Assembly (NCBI RefSeq): GCF_020559915.1
Contig: NZ_JAJCLZ010000009.1
Location: 1 to 64,000 of the forward strand
DNA from: Ruminococcus sp. 210702-SL.1.03
GTDB taxonomy: Bacteria; Bacillota; Clostridia; Oscillospirales; Ruminococcaceae
Length of the DNA stretch: 64,000 bases
Direction of reading: 5' to 3'
The notes below the pieces were generated by a model that had not been told where the DNA came from, did no database searches, and worked only from the letters and a program-made list of their open reading frames with translations. Position 1 is the stretch's first letter. The number at the start of each line of letters is the position of its first letter. Both the position numbers and the translations under genes were made by a program. Positions 35,501 through 43,069 of this stretch are shown piece by piece.

Positions 35501-35713
35501 ATAGCGGCTACGAAAAATACGCTTGTGCTGGCTGAGGGTGTGGAAACGCGCGAGGAGCTGAAAAAGGTTATAGAGTGCGGAGTAGACCTCTTGCAGGGCT
35601 TCTACTTCGGCAAGCCGAGCTTCGAGCCGATGAAGTGCACCGAGCAGATGACTGGCGAGATACTCGACCTCTGCGTCGAAGCCGAGAGCGAGCGCGCGAA
35701 CGGAACTATATAA
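32585..35713 (+). CDS. Membrane GGDEF-EAL cyclic-di-GMP protein
   Basis: 1042 aa. TM1 at about residues 24-48, an external sensor domain of about 340 residues (double-Cache-like), TM2 at about 395-417, a HAMP-like linker (about 418-470), a PAS-like region (about 475-590), GGDEF (about 600-760) and EAL (about 790-1020). The cyclase signature is RMSGDEF (S680-F684), a variant still active in many enzymes. The phosphodiesterase signature EALMR is near residue 809, with DDFGSG near 927, KIDRS, AEGVET and QGFYFGKP all intact. Both activities are therefore plausible. Co-transcribed with the solute-binding lipoprotein. It could control surface behaviour such as the pilus encoded at 60.8 kb (inference). 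Confidence 0.92.
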   Translation: MKSRSTKKAGSTADNNQRRRGCPFFVRLFAATLALTVLQFGTFLAMLFVSGEFSHIKKYAYDSVSEKTENRKNYVENTLANKMPLVYEAGREINDITERALRSNNADYGDIKTDKVLCKQILHDSVDTLSSMLHRGLVNDAYIVLDTGSLYESGPKGDDTSDTLATVYLRDVNVTDGFASERENVFLEAGSADIASEFDVMLDSAWTSHLQLSGGEKGSFEFYYKTLRTARENPKTDMADLGCWTGFSAISETGRESMRYTVPLVADSGEVYGVIGIGLMEKTVLSYIPGNDLPNERSCYILGVDMDNDGVYVPQLNSGAIYKRVVGSGTVISREHSIGKNVYDFNTKSTVSVPTVGTIKDINIYNADSPYKYNKWAIISISEKAEALSIYSTLVHLFTVSFVISAAISILCTIFMNRHLTAPVRKISRTLEQNRDSDEIINFESSGITEIDSLTDEIKQLQINVKEQSSRVSKIISMAVVGIGAFMYDTVKQTVFISESMISTLSCDKLPGCGDRTIPYSEFSRLMAEIDYNNDTNIAKHFADVYSGDDGVIISRQYPLTNDAGEKKWFSLSLRRDGANILGLVQDVTQSVMEMQKVKYERDYDVTTGLLNRRAYQHTIEKMFREPKKLKTAAFLMFDIDDLKYVNDTYGHDFGDDYIAATANVLKNFHYHGGVVARMSGDEFNVFLSGFDTKEEIRRIVAEVIEKLGESYCILSDGTHYKLRASGGIAWYPDDSTSYEMLIRFADFAMYTIKHSTKGSIAEFDITKYTKDSILITGVEEMNRIIDTESIKYALHAIISVRTGRIYGYEALMRPQSEVFKAPLDFIRIAKTSAKLYEIERLTWKLALRTFHEFIKEGMVPQGAKIFINSISNCIMDAKDIAEIERENKDILNSIVLEVFESEEANSEYVHAKQEWISCIGAMTALDDFGSGYNSEYALLTLKPDIIKIDRSIISGCDRDEGKADIITKLVQIAATKNTLVLAEGVETREELKKVIECGVDLLQGFYFGKPSFEPMKCTEQMTGEILDLCVEAESERANGTI

Positions 35714-35717
35714 AAAC

Positions 35718-35755
35718 AAGCACCGCAGAACGTTTGAACTGCGGTGCTTCTGTTT
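35718..35755 (+). terminator. Terminator after the GGDEF-EAL gene
   Basis: AAGCACCGCAG and CTGCGGTGCTT form a perfect 11-bp stem with a 10-base loop, followed by TCTGTTTG. A second short hairpin (GGGCGC/GCGCCC) lies at about 35785-35802. Confidence 0.75.
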
Positions 35756-35890
35756 GTGCCGTTTAAGCTTTTTCAAATATGCGCGGGCGCAAAAAAGCGC
35801 CCTCATAAATAAGACGTTTTAAAATGCATTTGGTTGCAAAAAATCGCGAAAAAATCAAAAAAATTTTAAAAAACTTGATTTTTATGTTCC

Positions 35891-35919
35891 TTGACATTTT
35901 ATGTATGATGTGCTATACT
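35891..35919 (+). promoter_or_regulatory. Promoter of the MFS transporter gene
   Basis: TTGACA (35891-35896), 17-base spacer, TATACT (35914-35919), in an AT-rich stretch. Confidence 0.8.
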
Positions 35920-35974
35920 TCAAATGCCGCCTTTTTAGCACGGGCGGTGCAAATTATGACAAAGAGGGATATTT

Positions 35975-37141
35975 ATGTATACATTGCTTCTCGCCGTTAT
36001 ATATCTGGCTTTCATCAGTTTGGGTCTGCCCGACTCGCTGCTCGGCTCGGCATGGCCGACCATTCGCGTGGATCTCGGCGTGCCGCTTTCGTACATGGGC
36101 TTCGTTTCCATGATAATCTCGGGCGGCACGATAATCTCGGGGCTGATGTCGGAGCGGCTGACGAAAAAATTCGGCACGCGCGGGGTAACGCTCGTAAGCG
36201 TGCTGCTCACCGCCGCCGCGCTTTTCGGCTTCTCGACCGCTGAAAGCTTTTGGCAGCTCTGCATTTGGGGCGTGCCTTACGGGCTGGGCGCGGGCGCTAT
36301 CGACGCGGCGCTGAACAACTACGTCGCGCTCAACTACAACTCGCGGCACATGAGCTGGCTGCACTGCTTTTGGGGCGTGGGCACGATAATCAGCCCGTAC
36401 ATCATGAGCTACGCGCTGGCGCATTCGGTCTGGACGAGCGGCTACCGCACCGTTTCGTGTATGCAGTTCGGCATAGCCGCCGTGATACTGCTGACCCTGC
36501 CGCTTTGGAAGATAAACAAGCCCGCCGCTGACGAAGCGCAGAAAAGCGAGGTGCTCGGCTTGGGCGGAGCGCTGAGGATACGCGGCGTGCCCTACCTGCT
36601 GATAGGTTTTCTCTGCTACTGCGCCGCCGAGGCGACAACTATGCTTTGGGCGAGCAGCTACCTGGAGGGTGTGCGCGGGGTGTCGAAAACGCGCGCGGCG
36701 GCTTTCGGCTCGCTATTTTTCATCGGCATAACGGCGGGGCGCTTCATAGCGGGCTTTATTTCCGATAAGCTGGGCGACAACCGCATGATACGTTCGGGCA
36801 CGGGGCTTGCGCTCTTCGGAGTTGTGCTTACAGCGCTGCCCGTCGGCGTTTGCTCTATGGCGGGCTTTGTCATCATCGGGCTGGGCTGCGCGCCCGTTTA
36901 CCCATGCATCATCCACTCCACGCCCGCGAACTTCGGCGCGGAAAATTCGCAGGGCATAATCGGCATACAGATGGCTAGCGCATACGTCGGCTCTACTTTC
37001 ATGCCGCCGCTTTTCGGGCTTATCGCGAACCATATCAGCTTGCGCCTGATGCCGCTGTACCTCGCGTTTTTCCTGATAATGCTGCTGGTCATGATCTCAA
37101 AAACGGAAAAAGCCTGCGCGGCTAGAAAGGCGGGGGAGTAA
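35975..37141 (+). CDS. Major facilitator superfamily transporter
   Basis: A 388-aa protein with about 12 membrane segments. The pattern 'LGLPDSLLGSAWPTIR' in TM1 and 'GLMSERLTKKFGTRG' in the first cytoplasmic loop (the MFS motif A region) are typical of the sugar/fucose-type MFS branch, and 'GFISDKLGDNRMIRSG' repeats motif A in the second half. 'GLGCAPVYPCIIHSTPANFG' near residue 310 also fits that branch. The substrate is unknown. Single gene with its own promoter; GAGGG before the ATG. It is followed by an unrelated AT-rich gene. Confidence 0.85.
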   Translation: MYTLLLAVIYLAFISLGLPDSLLGSAWPTIRVDLGVPLSYMGFVSMIISGGTIISGLMSERLTKKFGTRGVTLVSVLLTAAALFGFSTAESFWQLCIWGVPYGLGAGAIDAALNNYVALNYNSRHMSWLHCFWGVGTIISPYIMSYALAHSVWTSGYRTVSCMQFGIAAVILLTLPLWKINKPAADEAQKSEVLGLGGALRIRGVPYLLIGFLCYCAAEATTMLWASSYLEGVRGVSKTRAAAFGSLFFIGITAGRFIAGFISDKLGDNRMIRSGTGLALFGVVLTALPVGVCSMAGFVIIGLGCAPVYPCIIHSTPANFGAENSQGIIGIQMASAYVGSTFMPPLFGLIANHISLRLMPLYLAFFLIMLLVMISKTEKACAARKAGE

Positions 37142-37174
37142 AAATTTGACAAAATTTTTGGCATAATTTTTAAT

Positions 37175-37203
37175 TGATTTAACTGTTTTAATGTGATATA
37201 ATA
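37175..37203 (+). promoter_or_regulatory. Promoter of the AT-rich orphan gene
   Basis: TTGATT (37175-37180), 17-base spacer, TATAAT (37198-37203). Confidence 0.65.
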
Positions 37204-37239
37204 TTGACACGAATTAAAGAGAGAAAGGAAGTGTAAAAT

Positions 37240-37782
37240 ATGTCAAATCTAGTGATCGACGAGAATAAAGTTGGTAGTATGATAATTGATATGAATATTT
37301 TTAAAGACATAAGTATTGATACTTACGAAAAGTACTTTAAGAATTGCGATGATTATTCTATGAAATACGTCCCAATGATCGTAAATGCAGTATTCTCTAC
37401 AGAGATAGGCTTGAAATATATCCAAAACTTTGAAAATGATTCATATGCCAAGGGACATCTCCTTTATGAACATTGGAAAAAGCTGAGCGATAATTCAAAA
37501 AATTGCATTGTAAATTATATGAGAACTATTTTTAACGAAGCATATGATATAAAAATTGTATCTGATAAAATAAGCGATGCATCAAATTTATTTCAAGAAT
37601 TAAGGTATTTTTACGAAAAATCAAACCATTGTGTCGAACCTAAATTTATTTTGGAATTTATGTCAGCAGTTGCGTATTTGGCAAATTATCTTTACAAACA
37701 TAGAGATAGAGGAATTCCATTTCTCTATGTTGATTGTTTAGAAGAAATTAAAGGTGAAGAAAAATATAGCTTTGACTTTTGA
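37240..37782 (+). CDS. AT-rich orphan, possibly HEPN-like helical protein
   Basis: A 180-aa, all-helical-looking protein. 'YVPMIVNAVFSTEIGLKYI', 'AKGHLLYEHWKKLSD' and 'LFQELRYFYEKSNH' follow the pattern (N..a.E..lK / GH.L..L...L / RY.YE) seen in a group of HEPN-like hypothetical proteins. The classical R-x4-6-H ribonuclease motif is not exact here (R and H are 7 apart), so no activity is claimed. The base composition is much more AT-rich than its neighbours and codon use differs, suggesting recent gain. It has its own promoter, AAAGGAAG ribosome site and a strong terminator. Function unknown. Confidence 0.65.
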   Translation: MSNLVIDENKVGSMIIDMNIFKDISIDTYEKYFKNCDDYSMKYVPMIVNAVFSTEIGLKYIQNFENDSYAKGHLLYEHWKKLSDNSKNCIVNYMRTIFNEAYDIKIVSDKISDASNLFQELRYFYEKSNHCVEPKFILEFMSAVAYLANYLYKHRDRGIPFLYVDCLEEIKGEEKYSFDF

Positions 37783-37807
37783 GTTTTTGTTGTCGTTAGT
37801 AATAAAA

Positions 37808-37857
37808 ATGATCCCAGCAGTTCAAATTATTACGAATTGCTGGGATCATTTGTTTTT
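37808..37857. terminator. Bidirectional terminator
   Basis: ATGATCCCAGCA (37808-37819) and TGCTGGGATCAT (37838-37849) form a perfect 12-bp stem with an 18-base loop, with a T-run to the right and an A-run to the left. Shared by the orphan gene and the converging serine hydrolase gene. Confidence 0.9.
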
Positions 37858-37869
37858 ATAAAATTTATT

Positions 37870-38844
37870 TCAATTCGTCATTTCCGTATACACCAGCCCT
37901 GCCGCCTGCGTAATATTCGTCCTCGCGGCGGCGGTGTCGGCATCGCCGTTGGTCATTATGCAGAGGAAAAACGTGCCCTGCGGTGCGAAAATTATCGCCG
38001 AGTCGTTCTCCACGCTGGAAAGCTCGCCCGTTTTGTTCGCGACTTCCGCTTCCTCAGGTATGCCTGCGGGTATCTTCGTGCGTGTCGCCTGCGCGCGCAT
38101 ATAGTTGATAACGCTCTCCGCGCCCGCGAGTTTGCCGCTGTAATAATCTGACATAATAGCGCAGCAGTCGGCGGGCGAGGTGTAGTTTTCCTTGCCGTTA
38201 AAATCAAGCATAAGCCTGTTCATCTCGGTGTCGGCGTAGCCGTGCGCCTCGCAAAAGCTGTTCACCGCCGCTATTCCCTTGTCAGCGTCGCCGCCGCCCA
38301 GCCGTGTTACAAGCGTGTTGCAGGCATCGTTGCTGCTCTGCGAGATCATGTCTGAAAGCAGCTCGTCAGTTTCGCCCGAGTAGCTTTCCGCCGCGCGAAC
38401 ACTGTCGGCTTTTTCGTAAACCGCACCTGCGACGTACAGCTTGATAAGGCTGGCCGAGATCATTTTCGCGTTCTCGCCGCCCGAATTTCCCGCCGCCAGC
38501 CGCTTTGTGTCCGAGACCGCGCAGAGAGAATATGTGCCGCCCGCCGAGGTCAGATCAGCGAAAGTATCGTCCAGCGCCGCGGTAATGTCGCCGACGGCTG
38601 CCTTGTCAGCACTGCTGTCGTCAGTCTTAGACTTTTTCTTTTTGCTTTCCGCCTTGCTTTCGGCTTCGGAAACGCCGCTTTCCGCCGCGCTTTCCGTACC
38701 GTTCACGCTTTCCGTCGGCGCGGAGTCAGTCTGTATGTTAGATGTCTGCACCGTGCTCTCGCTGCGCATACCGTTTCGTCCGATGTATTTTCCGCAGCCC
38801 GTCAGCATGGCGAATACCGCGCATACCGCCGCGAGCTTCTTCAT
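37870..38844 (-). CDS. Class A beta-lactamase-like serine hydrolase lipoprotein
   Basis: 324 aa. Lipobox LTGC with C17; a charged Ser/Glu/Lys linker (about residues 28-80); then a class A beta-lactamase fold with S132-L-I-K135, S170-S171-N172 in the SDN position and K271-T-G273. The omega-loop region ('YADTEMNRLMLDF', about 203-215) does not show the ExxLN pattern needed for efficient deacylation, so true beta-lactamase activity is doubtful; a penicillin-binding or wall-related hydrolase is as likely. ATG 38844 is chosen for GAGGA upstream. It follows the SH3 membrane protein by 29 bases in one operon. Confidence 0.8.
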   Translation of the reverse strand: MKKLAAVCAVFAMLTGCGKYIGRNGMRSESTVQTSNIQTDSAPTESVNGTESAAESGVSEAESKAESKKKKSKTDDSSADKAAVGDITAALDDTFADLTSAGGTYSLCAVSDTKRLAAGNSGGENAKMISASLIKLYVAGAVYEKADSVRAAESYSGETDELLSDMISQSSNDACNTLVTRLGGGDADKGIAAVNSFCEAHGYADTEMNRLMLDFNGKENYTSPADCCAIMSDYYSGKLAGAESVINYMRAQATRTKIPAGIPEEAEVANKTGELSSVENDSAIIFAPQGTFFLCIMTNGDADTAAARTNITQAAGLVYTEMTN

Positions 38845-38873
38845 GTTCGTAATCCTCATATCCATCAGCCGCC

Positions 38874-39935
38874 TTAATTGAATGTGAGCTGACCCTTGTT
38901 TACCCAGCCGCCGATGCCGTTTGAGATCATGACGAAGTAAAAATCGCCGTCTTTGCCGCTGACGTATCCGCTTACGCTGCTAAGGCGCATCTGCACTCCG
39001 CTGCTGAGGTCGGGCTGGAAATACAGCGTGCCGTTTATCGTGGCGTCGCCGTAGTCCTCGGAGGATGTGGGGTAGGTCACTACGAATTTCGAGCGCCAGT
39101 TTGTCAGTCCCGAGATGGCGTATACGCCCGAGCTGCTGTAAATGTCGTTGAGGTCGGCGGGCTGGAGCATACCGCCGCGGCACCAGCCCTGCGTTCCGCC
39201 GTAGCTTACGCGGAACCATACTTCCGAGCCTGTATCTTTGTAGCCCAGTACCGTTACCGATGTGCTGTCGGGTATGTAGGCTATCTTGTTCGAGTCGTAT
39301 CTGTCCGCCTTGTCGCGTATCGGCAGCTGTCCCGCTTCGTCAACGCGAACTACCAGCGTCAGCGGGTAATCTACATAGCCGTACTTTTCAGCGTCGGTCT
39401 TTTCCCTCTTAGTGGTGGTCGGCGCGGGGGTGGTGGTCTCGGGAGCGGTGGTTTCCGGCGGGGCGGTTGTAGCCGCCGGCGTTGTCGCGAGGGTGGTCGC
39501 TGCAGTCTGCGCCTGCTCTACCGCCTTTACGTCGCCCTCGTCTTTGGTGGACGATTTTCCGCCCGTGCGCAGCATAAACGCTATCAGCACCGCCGAAACG
39601 CACACCACGAATACCGATACCATTCCCGCGATGGCAATAACGTGGCTCTTCTTTTTCTGCGGCTGGTAGTAGTTTGGCTGGGTTTGGTAATGATCCTGCT
39701 GATAGCCGCCCTGATAGTTTTGATAGTCTTGATAGTCCTGATAATACTGCTGATCTTGATACCCTTGCTGATCGTAGCCGTAGCCCTGCTGATACTGCGC
39801 GTTCGGATCGTACTGCCCGTTTTGCATATTCTGACCGTTCTCCGGCTCGTTGCCCGCGTACATGGTCATGTATTCGTCGTCCTGCGGAGCGCCGTTCGCC
39901 CCGCCTGTATTGTAATTGTTTCTGTTGTTTTCCAT
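38874..39935 (-). CDS. Membrane protein with Gln/Tyr-rich N-terminus and SH3 domain
   Basis: 353 aa. A low-complexity cytoplasmic N-terminus (about residues 1-95) is dominated by Q, Y, D, G and N with repeated YQDYQ units. One TM helix (about 98-122) follows, then a Thr/Pro-rich external linker (about 140-180: APPETTAPETTTPAPTTT), and an SH3-like module (about 195-270: LPIRDKADRYDSNKIAYIP…VSYGGTQGWC) with further beta-rich sequence to the end. SH3 domains of this kind bind peptidoglycan. Co-transcribed with the serine hydrolase lipoprotein, suggesting a shared wall role (inference). AAAGGGG before the ATG. Confidence 0.75.
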   Translation of the reverse strand: MENNRNNYNTGGANGAPQDDEYMTMYAGNEPENGQNMQNGQYDPNAQYQQGYGYDQQGYQDQQYYQDYQDYQNYQGGYQQDHYQTQPNYYQPQKKKSHVIAIAGMVSVFVVCVSAVLIAFMLRTGGKSSTKDEGDVKAVEQAQTAATTLATTPAATTAPPETTAPETTTPAPTTTKREKTDAEKYGYVDYPLTLVVRVDEAGQLPIRDKADRYDSNKIAYIPDSTSVTVLGYKDTGSEVWFRVSYGGTQGWCRGGMLQPADLNDIYSSSGVYAISGLTNWRSKFVVTYPTSSEDYGDATINGTLYFQPDLSSGVQMRLSSVSGYVSGKDGDFYFVMISNGIGGWVNKGQLTFN

Positions 39936-39967
39936 AAATTTACCCCTTTCTTAGCGGTACTGCTTTT

Positions 39968-39996
39968 ATTATACCATACCCCGCCGCAGATTTCAA
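39968..39996 (-). promoter_or_regulatory. Promoter of the SH3 / serine hydrolase operon
   Basis: Minus strand: TTGAAA (39996-39991), 17-base spacer, TATAAT (39973-39968). Confidence 0.7.
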
Positions 39997-40033
39997 CTCG
40001 CCTTACTCCGCCTAGCGAAGTTTTCATTACAAT

Positions 40034-40079
40034 AAAAGCGCCGCCCGCACCCTTTTTAGGTAACGAGCGGCGTTCGCGC
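40034..40079 (-). terminator. Terminator of the CotH gene
   Basis: Minus strand: arms within 40079-40059 and 40051-40038 form a GC-rich imperfect stem (GCGGCG…CGCCGC), ending in TTTTATT. Confidence 0.65.
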
Positions 40080-40135
40080 TATGTTATATGGCAGCGCATT
40101 GAAGCTGCCGATCTCAGTTTTGTGCGGGTCTTTCT

Positions 40136-42784
40136 TTAGTCTTTCTTATTTTTCTTTCCGACTACTCCCAGTGCCGCCATGAAGCCTATAAGCGCTGCCG
40201 AAAGTCCCGCCGTAACGCCCGTGGTCGGGTTGGTAACGGGTGCTGCCGAGCTTGTTGAACTTGCCGAACTTGACGAACCGGTCGAGCTTGAAATTGCCGT
40301 GCCCGAAGAGCTTGCCGCCGATGATGCGGAGGAAGCCGAAGATGTTCCCGAGTTCGAGTTTTCAGCCGCCGACGAGGTGTCCGCGCTGCTGGAAGTATCG
40401 CTGCTGCTTGAGCTGTCTGCCGCGCTGCTGTCCGCACCCGAGCTGTCAGTATCGTCGCCGATGAGTTTCAGCTCGTCGAAAGCCTTTTTCAGCGCGTCGA
40501 TCTTGTTCTGCTGGGCGGTCTTGCCGCTGCCCGTCTGGTTCGCCGTGCTGACTAAGCTGTTGTACGCCTTTTTCAGCGCCTTTACGCTGTCCGCAGTGTA
40601 GGGCGAGGTGTCGAATTTCTCGTATTTCAGCATCAGCGCCATCGACTCTTTCATTACCTCGTAGTAGTCGCCGCGTTTGTTGCTGCCGTTAAAGAAAGTG
40701 TTCATCCAGCTTATGCCCTGATCTGCCGACCATATACCGCTGCCGGTGGGGAAGCGCTCGAAGTATTTGCGCAGGTTCTCATAATACTGAGCCTTGTAAT
40801 TGCTGAGCGCGGTGTTGTAATTCTCCGAGCTGAAAGCCGCCGCCGCTTTGTCGAGCGAGGCGTTGAATTTCTCGGCGAAGTCCTCGTTCTGCATAGCTTT
40901 GTAGAACATTACGGCGAGGGGGTCGTTGTCCTTTCTGCCAAGCTCGTACACCTGCACCAGCTTGTTGTTAGTAGGACTTTCACCTGCATTGCCCCAAAGG
41001 TTCGCGCCCATTTCTGTATCGTAGAGCATAAATCTCCAGCGGCAGTCGCTGTGATCGGGGTTCGCGGCTTCCGCTTCGCGCGAGCGCCATACGCTCCAGT
41101 TCTTTCCGCTCCAGTCCTCGTTGCTGAGGTATATCTCGGTCGCAAAATAGTCCGTTAGGCTTTCTATATCGAATTTTTCGCCGAATTTCTCGTAGTCCGC
41201 ATCTTTTGTAAGGTCTGCGGCGTATACCCAGCCGATGTCGTCCGTCCAGAGGGCGAGGTCTTCGTCATTGCCCTCGTCCACCTTTGGCTGATTGTAATTA
41301 TCGCTGTCGGGCTTGATTATAACTACGTTTTTCTTTTTAACATCATAGTGGTCTTTGATGTAAGAGTCGGTGTAATCTTCCTGAAGCGTGTAAACGCCCC
41401 AGTATTCGCCGTTGATGAAAGCTACGCAGGCTCTGCCCGACTGCGCGGCGTAGTCCATGCCGCCCGCTATCGCCATGCTTTGTATCATGCTGTCCTTGAA
41501 TTTGGTGTAATTCGCGTCGTTGCCGCCGTTGCGGAGCACGAATTTTTCAAAGTCGGCTACCTCTCTGCCCTCGCCGTCGCGCGAGGTTATGCCGCTGATG
41601 ATGGGGTAGTTGAACTTGTCCGCGCCGTACGAGCTGCGCGCGTAAAAACGCAGGCTCTTCTGATAATCTCCGCGCGAGTAGCCGCCCTGTATCCTCATGC
41701 CGCAGTCCTGCGAAAGCTTCGCTTCGCCGTCCTCGATGAAGTCGATGTGTACGGGGCGCTCCCAGTCCTTGCCCTTATTGTGGGCGTTGTTTTTCATATA
41801 TATGCCCGTCTGCTTGTCGAAAAGATTATCGCTGTCGGTGACTACCGAGATTATCGGAACACTGTAGTAGGTGTCGTTGCCGATGCCGACGAAGTAGGAA
41901 GCCGCAGCCACGCCGCTCGTCTGACCGTTTTTTATCGCCACCGCGCGTATAACAGTGCCCTTGTCCACCTTTACCTCGGGCTGAGATGGGCTGCTGTTCC
42001 AGGAATTATCGTACCAGTCGGTAAAAAGCTCGCGCTTCATGGCTGACAAATTATTCTCATCGCTTGTGCGGTCGTAAACGTTTATCTCGCCCGTGTACTT
42101 CTGTGAATTTTCATCAGGCGTACTGCCGTCGGTGGTGTAGTAGATGTCCGCGCCCGCCTCCGCAGTTATGCCAAGGTCGAAGCTTTCGGTAAAAGCGCCG
42201 CTTGCGCGGGAGAACTGCGGCGCAGCGAGCTTGTGCACGCTTTCAGCCGTGTTGTCCGCCATGGGCGTGGGGTCGCATATCGCCAGATCTGCCGAGCCGG
42301 AGGGCACGCGCGCGTATGTAAGGTCGTCCGCAAGCGCGGGCACTTCCATAGTGTCGATGGCGTTTTCGCCGTCGGTGATGGTTACCTTTTCGCCGTTTGC
42401 CGAAAGTCCGAATTTCGCCACGGCTTTGTCAGCGTAGTCTTCGCTGTTGATATTTTTGCCGCAGTAAACTATGTAATAGCCGTGCGCCGCCACGCTGGCG
42501 CCCTCGGGCAGGGCGGCTTTCTGCGGATTCGCGGCGTCATCGGTGATGTACATGCCGCTGAGGTCTACGGCTGTATCGGTGGGGTTGTATATCTCCACCC
42601 AGTCGCAGTACTTGCCCTTGCTGTCGGCGACGTCGGTGAGGTTGCCGTTTTCGCCCTTGTTAGATGTGCATATTTCGTTTATCACGAGCTTTGAAGCGTT
42701 CGCGTCGAGAGCCGAAGCGGGCAGAGCCATTAGCGTAAGTCCGCTTGCCGCCGCTATCGCGAGCGCGCATATTCTTGCTTTCAT
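40136..42784 (-). CDS. CotH-family secreted protein with lamin-tail domain and NPxTG wall anchor
   Basis: 882 aa. Signal peptide (residues 1-26, ALPASA), a lamin-tail domain (about 30-140: 'LVINEICTSN…DWVEIYNP'), a chitobiase-type Fn3-like segment ('YYTTDGSTPDENS'), and a CotH kinase-like domain (about 300-640) with 'HIDFIEDGEAKLSQDCGMRI', 'SLRFYARSSYG', 'AFINGEYWGVYTLQED' and 'RWRFMLYDTEMG'. A helical tail, a Ser/Ala-rich stalk and NPTTG followed by a membrane segment and KKNKKD make a sortase-type anchor. CotH proteins phosphorylate secreted proteins in Bacillus; the role here is unknown. ATG 42784 is chosen for the GGGGGAT site; the longer frame start has none. Confidence 0.88.
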   Translation of the reverse strand: MKARICALAIAAASGLTLMALPASALDANASKLVINEICTSNKGENGNLTDVADSKGKYCDWVEIYNPTDTAVDLSGMYITDDAANPQKAALPEGASVAAHGYYIVYCGKNINSEDYADKAVAKFGLSANGEKVTITDGENAIDTMEVPALADDLTYARVPSGSADLAICDPTPMADNTAESVHKLAAPQFSRASGAFTESFDLGITAEAGADIYYTTDGSTPDENSQKYTGEINVYDRTSDENNLSAMKRELFTDWYDNSWNSSPSQPEVKVDKGTVIRAVAIKNGQTSGVAAASYFVGIGNDTYYSVPIISVVTDSDNLFDKQTGIYMKNNAHNKGKDWERPVHIDFIEDGEAKLSQDCGMRIQGGYSRGDYQKSLRFYARSSYGADKFNYPIISGITSRDGEGREVADFEKFVLRNGGNDANYTKFKDSMIQSMAIAGGMDYAAQSGRACVAFINGEYWGVYTLQEDYTDSYIKDHYDVKKKNVVIIKPDSDNYNQPKVDEGNDEDLALWTDDIGWVYAADLTKDADYEKFGEKFDIESLTDYFATEIYLSNEDWSGKNWSVWRSREAEAANPDHSDCRWRFMLYDTEMGANLWGNAGESPTNNKLVQVYELGRKDNDPLAVMFYKAMQNEDFAEKFNASLDKAAAAFSSENYNTALSNYKAQYYENLRKYFERFPTGSGIWSADQGISWMNTFFNGSNKRGDYYEVMKESMALMLKYEKFDTSPYTADSVKALKKAYNSLVSTANQTGSGKTAQQNKIDALKKAFDELKLIGDDTDSSGADSSAADSSSSSDTSSSADTSSAAENSNSGTSSASSASSAASSSGTAISSSTGSSSSASSTSSAAPVTNPTTGVTAGLSAALIGFMAALGVVGKKNKKD

Positions 42785-42893
42785 ATTTTTATATCCCCCA
42801 TGCATTTGCGCATTTATCCGTTTTGTGCGCTCTCTGCAAGCTTTTGTAAGATAATGCTTCGCCGACCTGCAAAAACGCACCGTTCTTAATCAA

Positions 42894-42921
42894 ATTATAG
42901 CACAATAAATAAAAAAGTCAA
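42894..42921 (-). promoter_or_regulatory. Promoter of the CotH gene
   Basis: Minus strand: TTGACT (42921-42916), 16-base spacer, TATAAT (42899-42894); leader of about 100 bases. Confidence 0.7.
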
Positions 42922-42975
42922 TGGCTGAACAATAATTTTATCTCAAATATACATAAGGTTCATATTTTATAACAA

Positions 42976-43018
42976 AGAAAAGCCCCGCAGACGTTTCGGA
43001 ACACATCTGAGGGGCTTT
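42976..43018 (-). terminator. Terminator of clpB
   Basis: AAAGCCCC (42979-42986) pairs with GGGGCTTT (43011-43018), with further pairing (CAGA/TCTG) inside. On the minus strand a T-rich tail follows. Confidence 0.75.
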
Positions 43019-43069
43019 ATCAAAATTTATAGGAGTACAGCCTTTTTAAAGGCGTAAGTGGACTATCGG

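Noticed and set aside
37870..38844. Calling the lipoprotein a beta-lactam resistance gene
   Set aside because: The ExxLN omega-loop motif is not seen, so hydrolysis of beta-lactams is not supported by the sequence.
39642..40139. A 165-codon hydrophobic plus-strand frame opposite the SH3 protein
   Set aside because: Its V/L/I-rich sequence is the antisense of the Gln/Tyr repeat coding region and it has no start signal.
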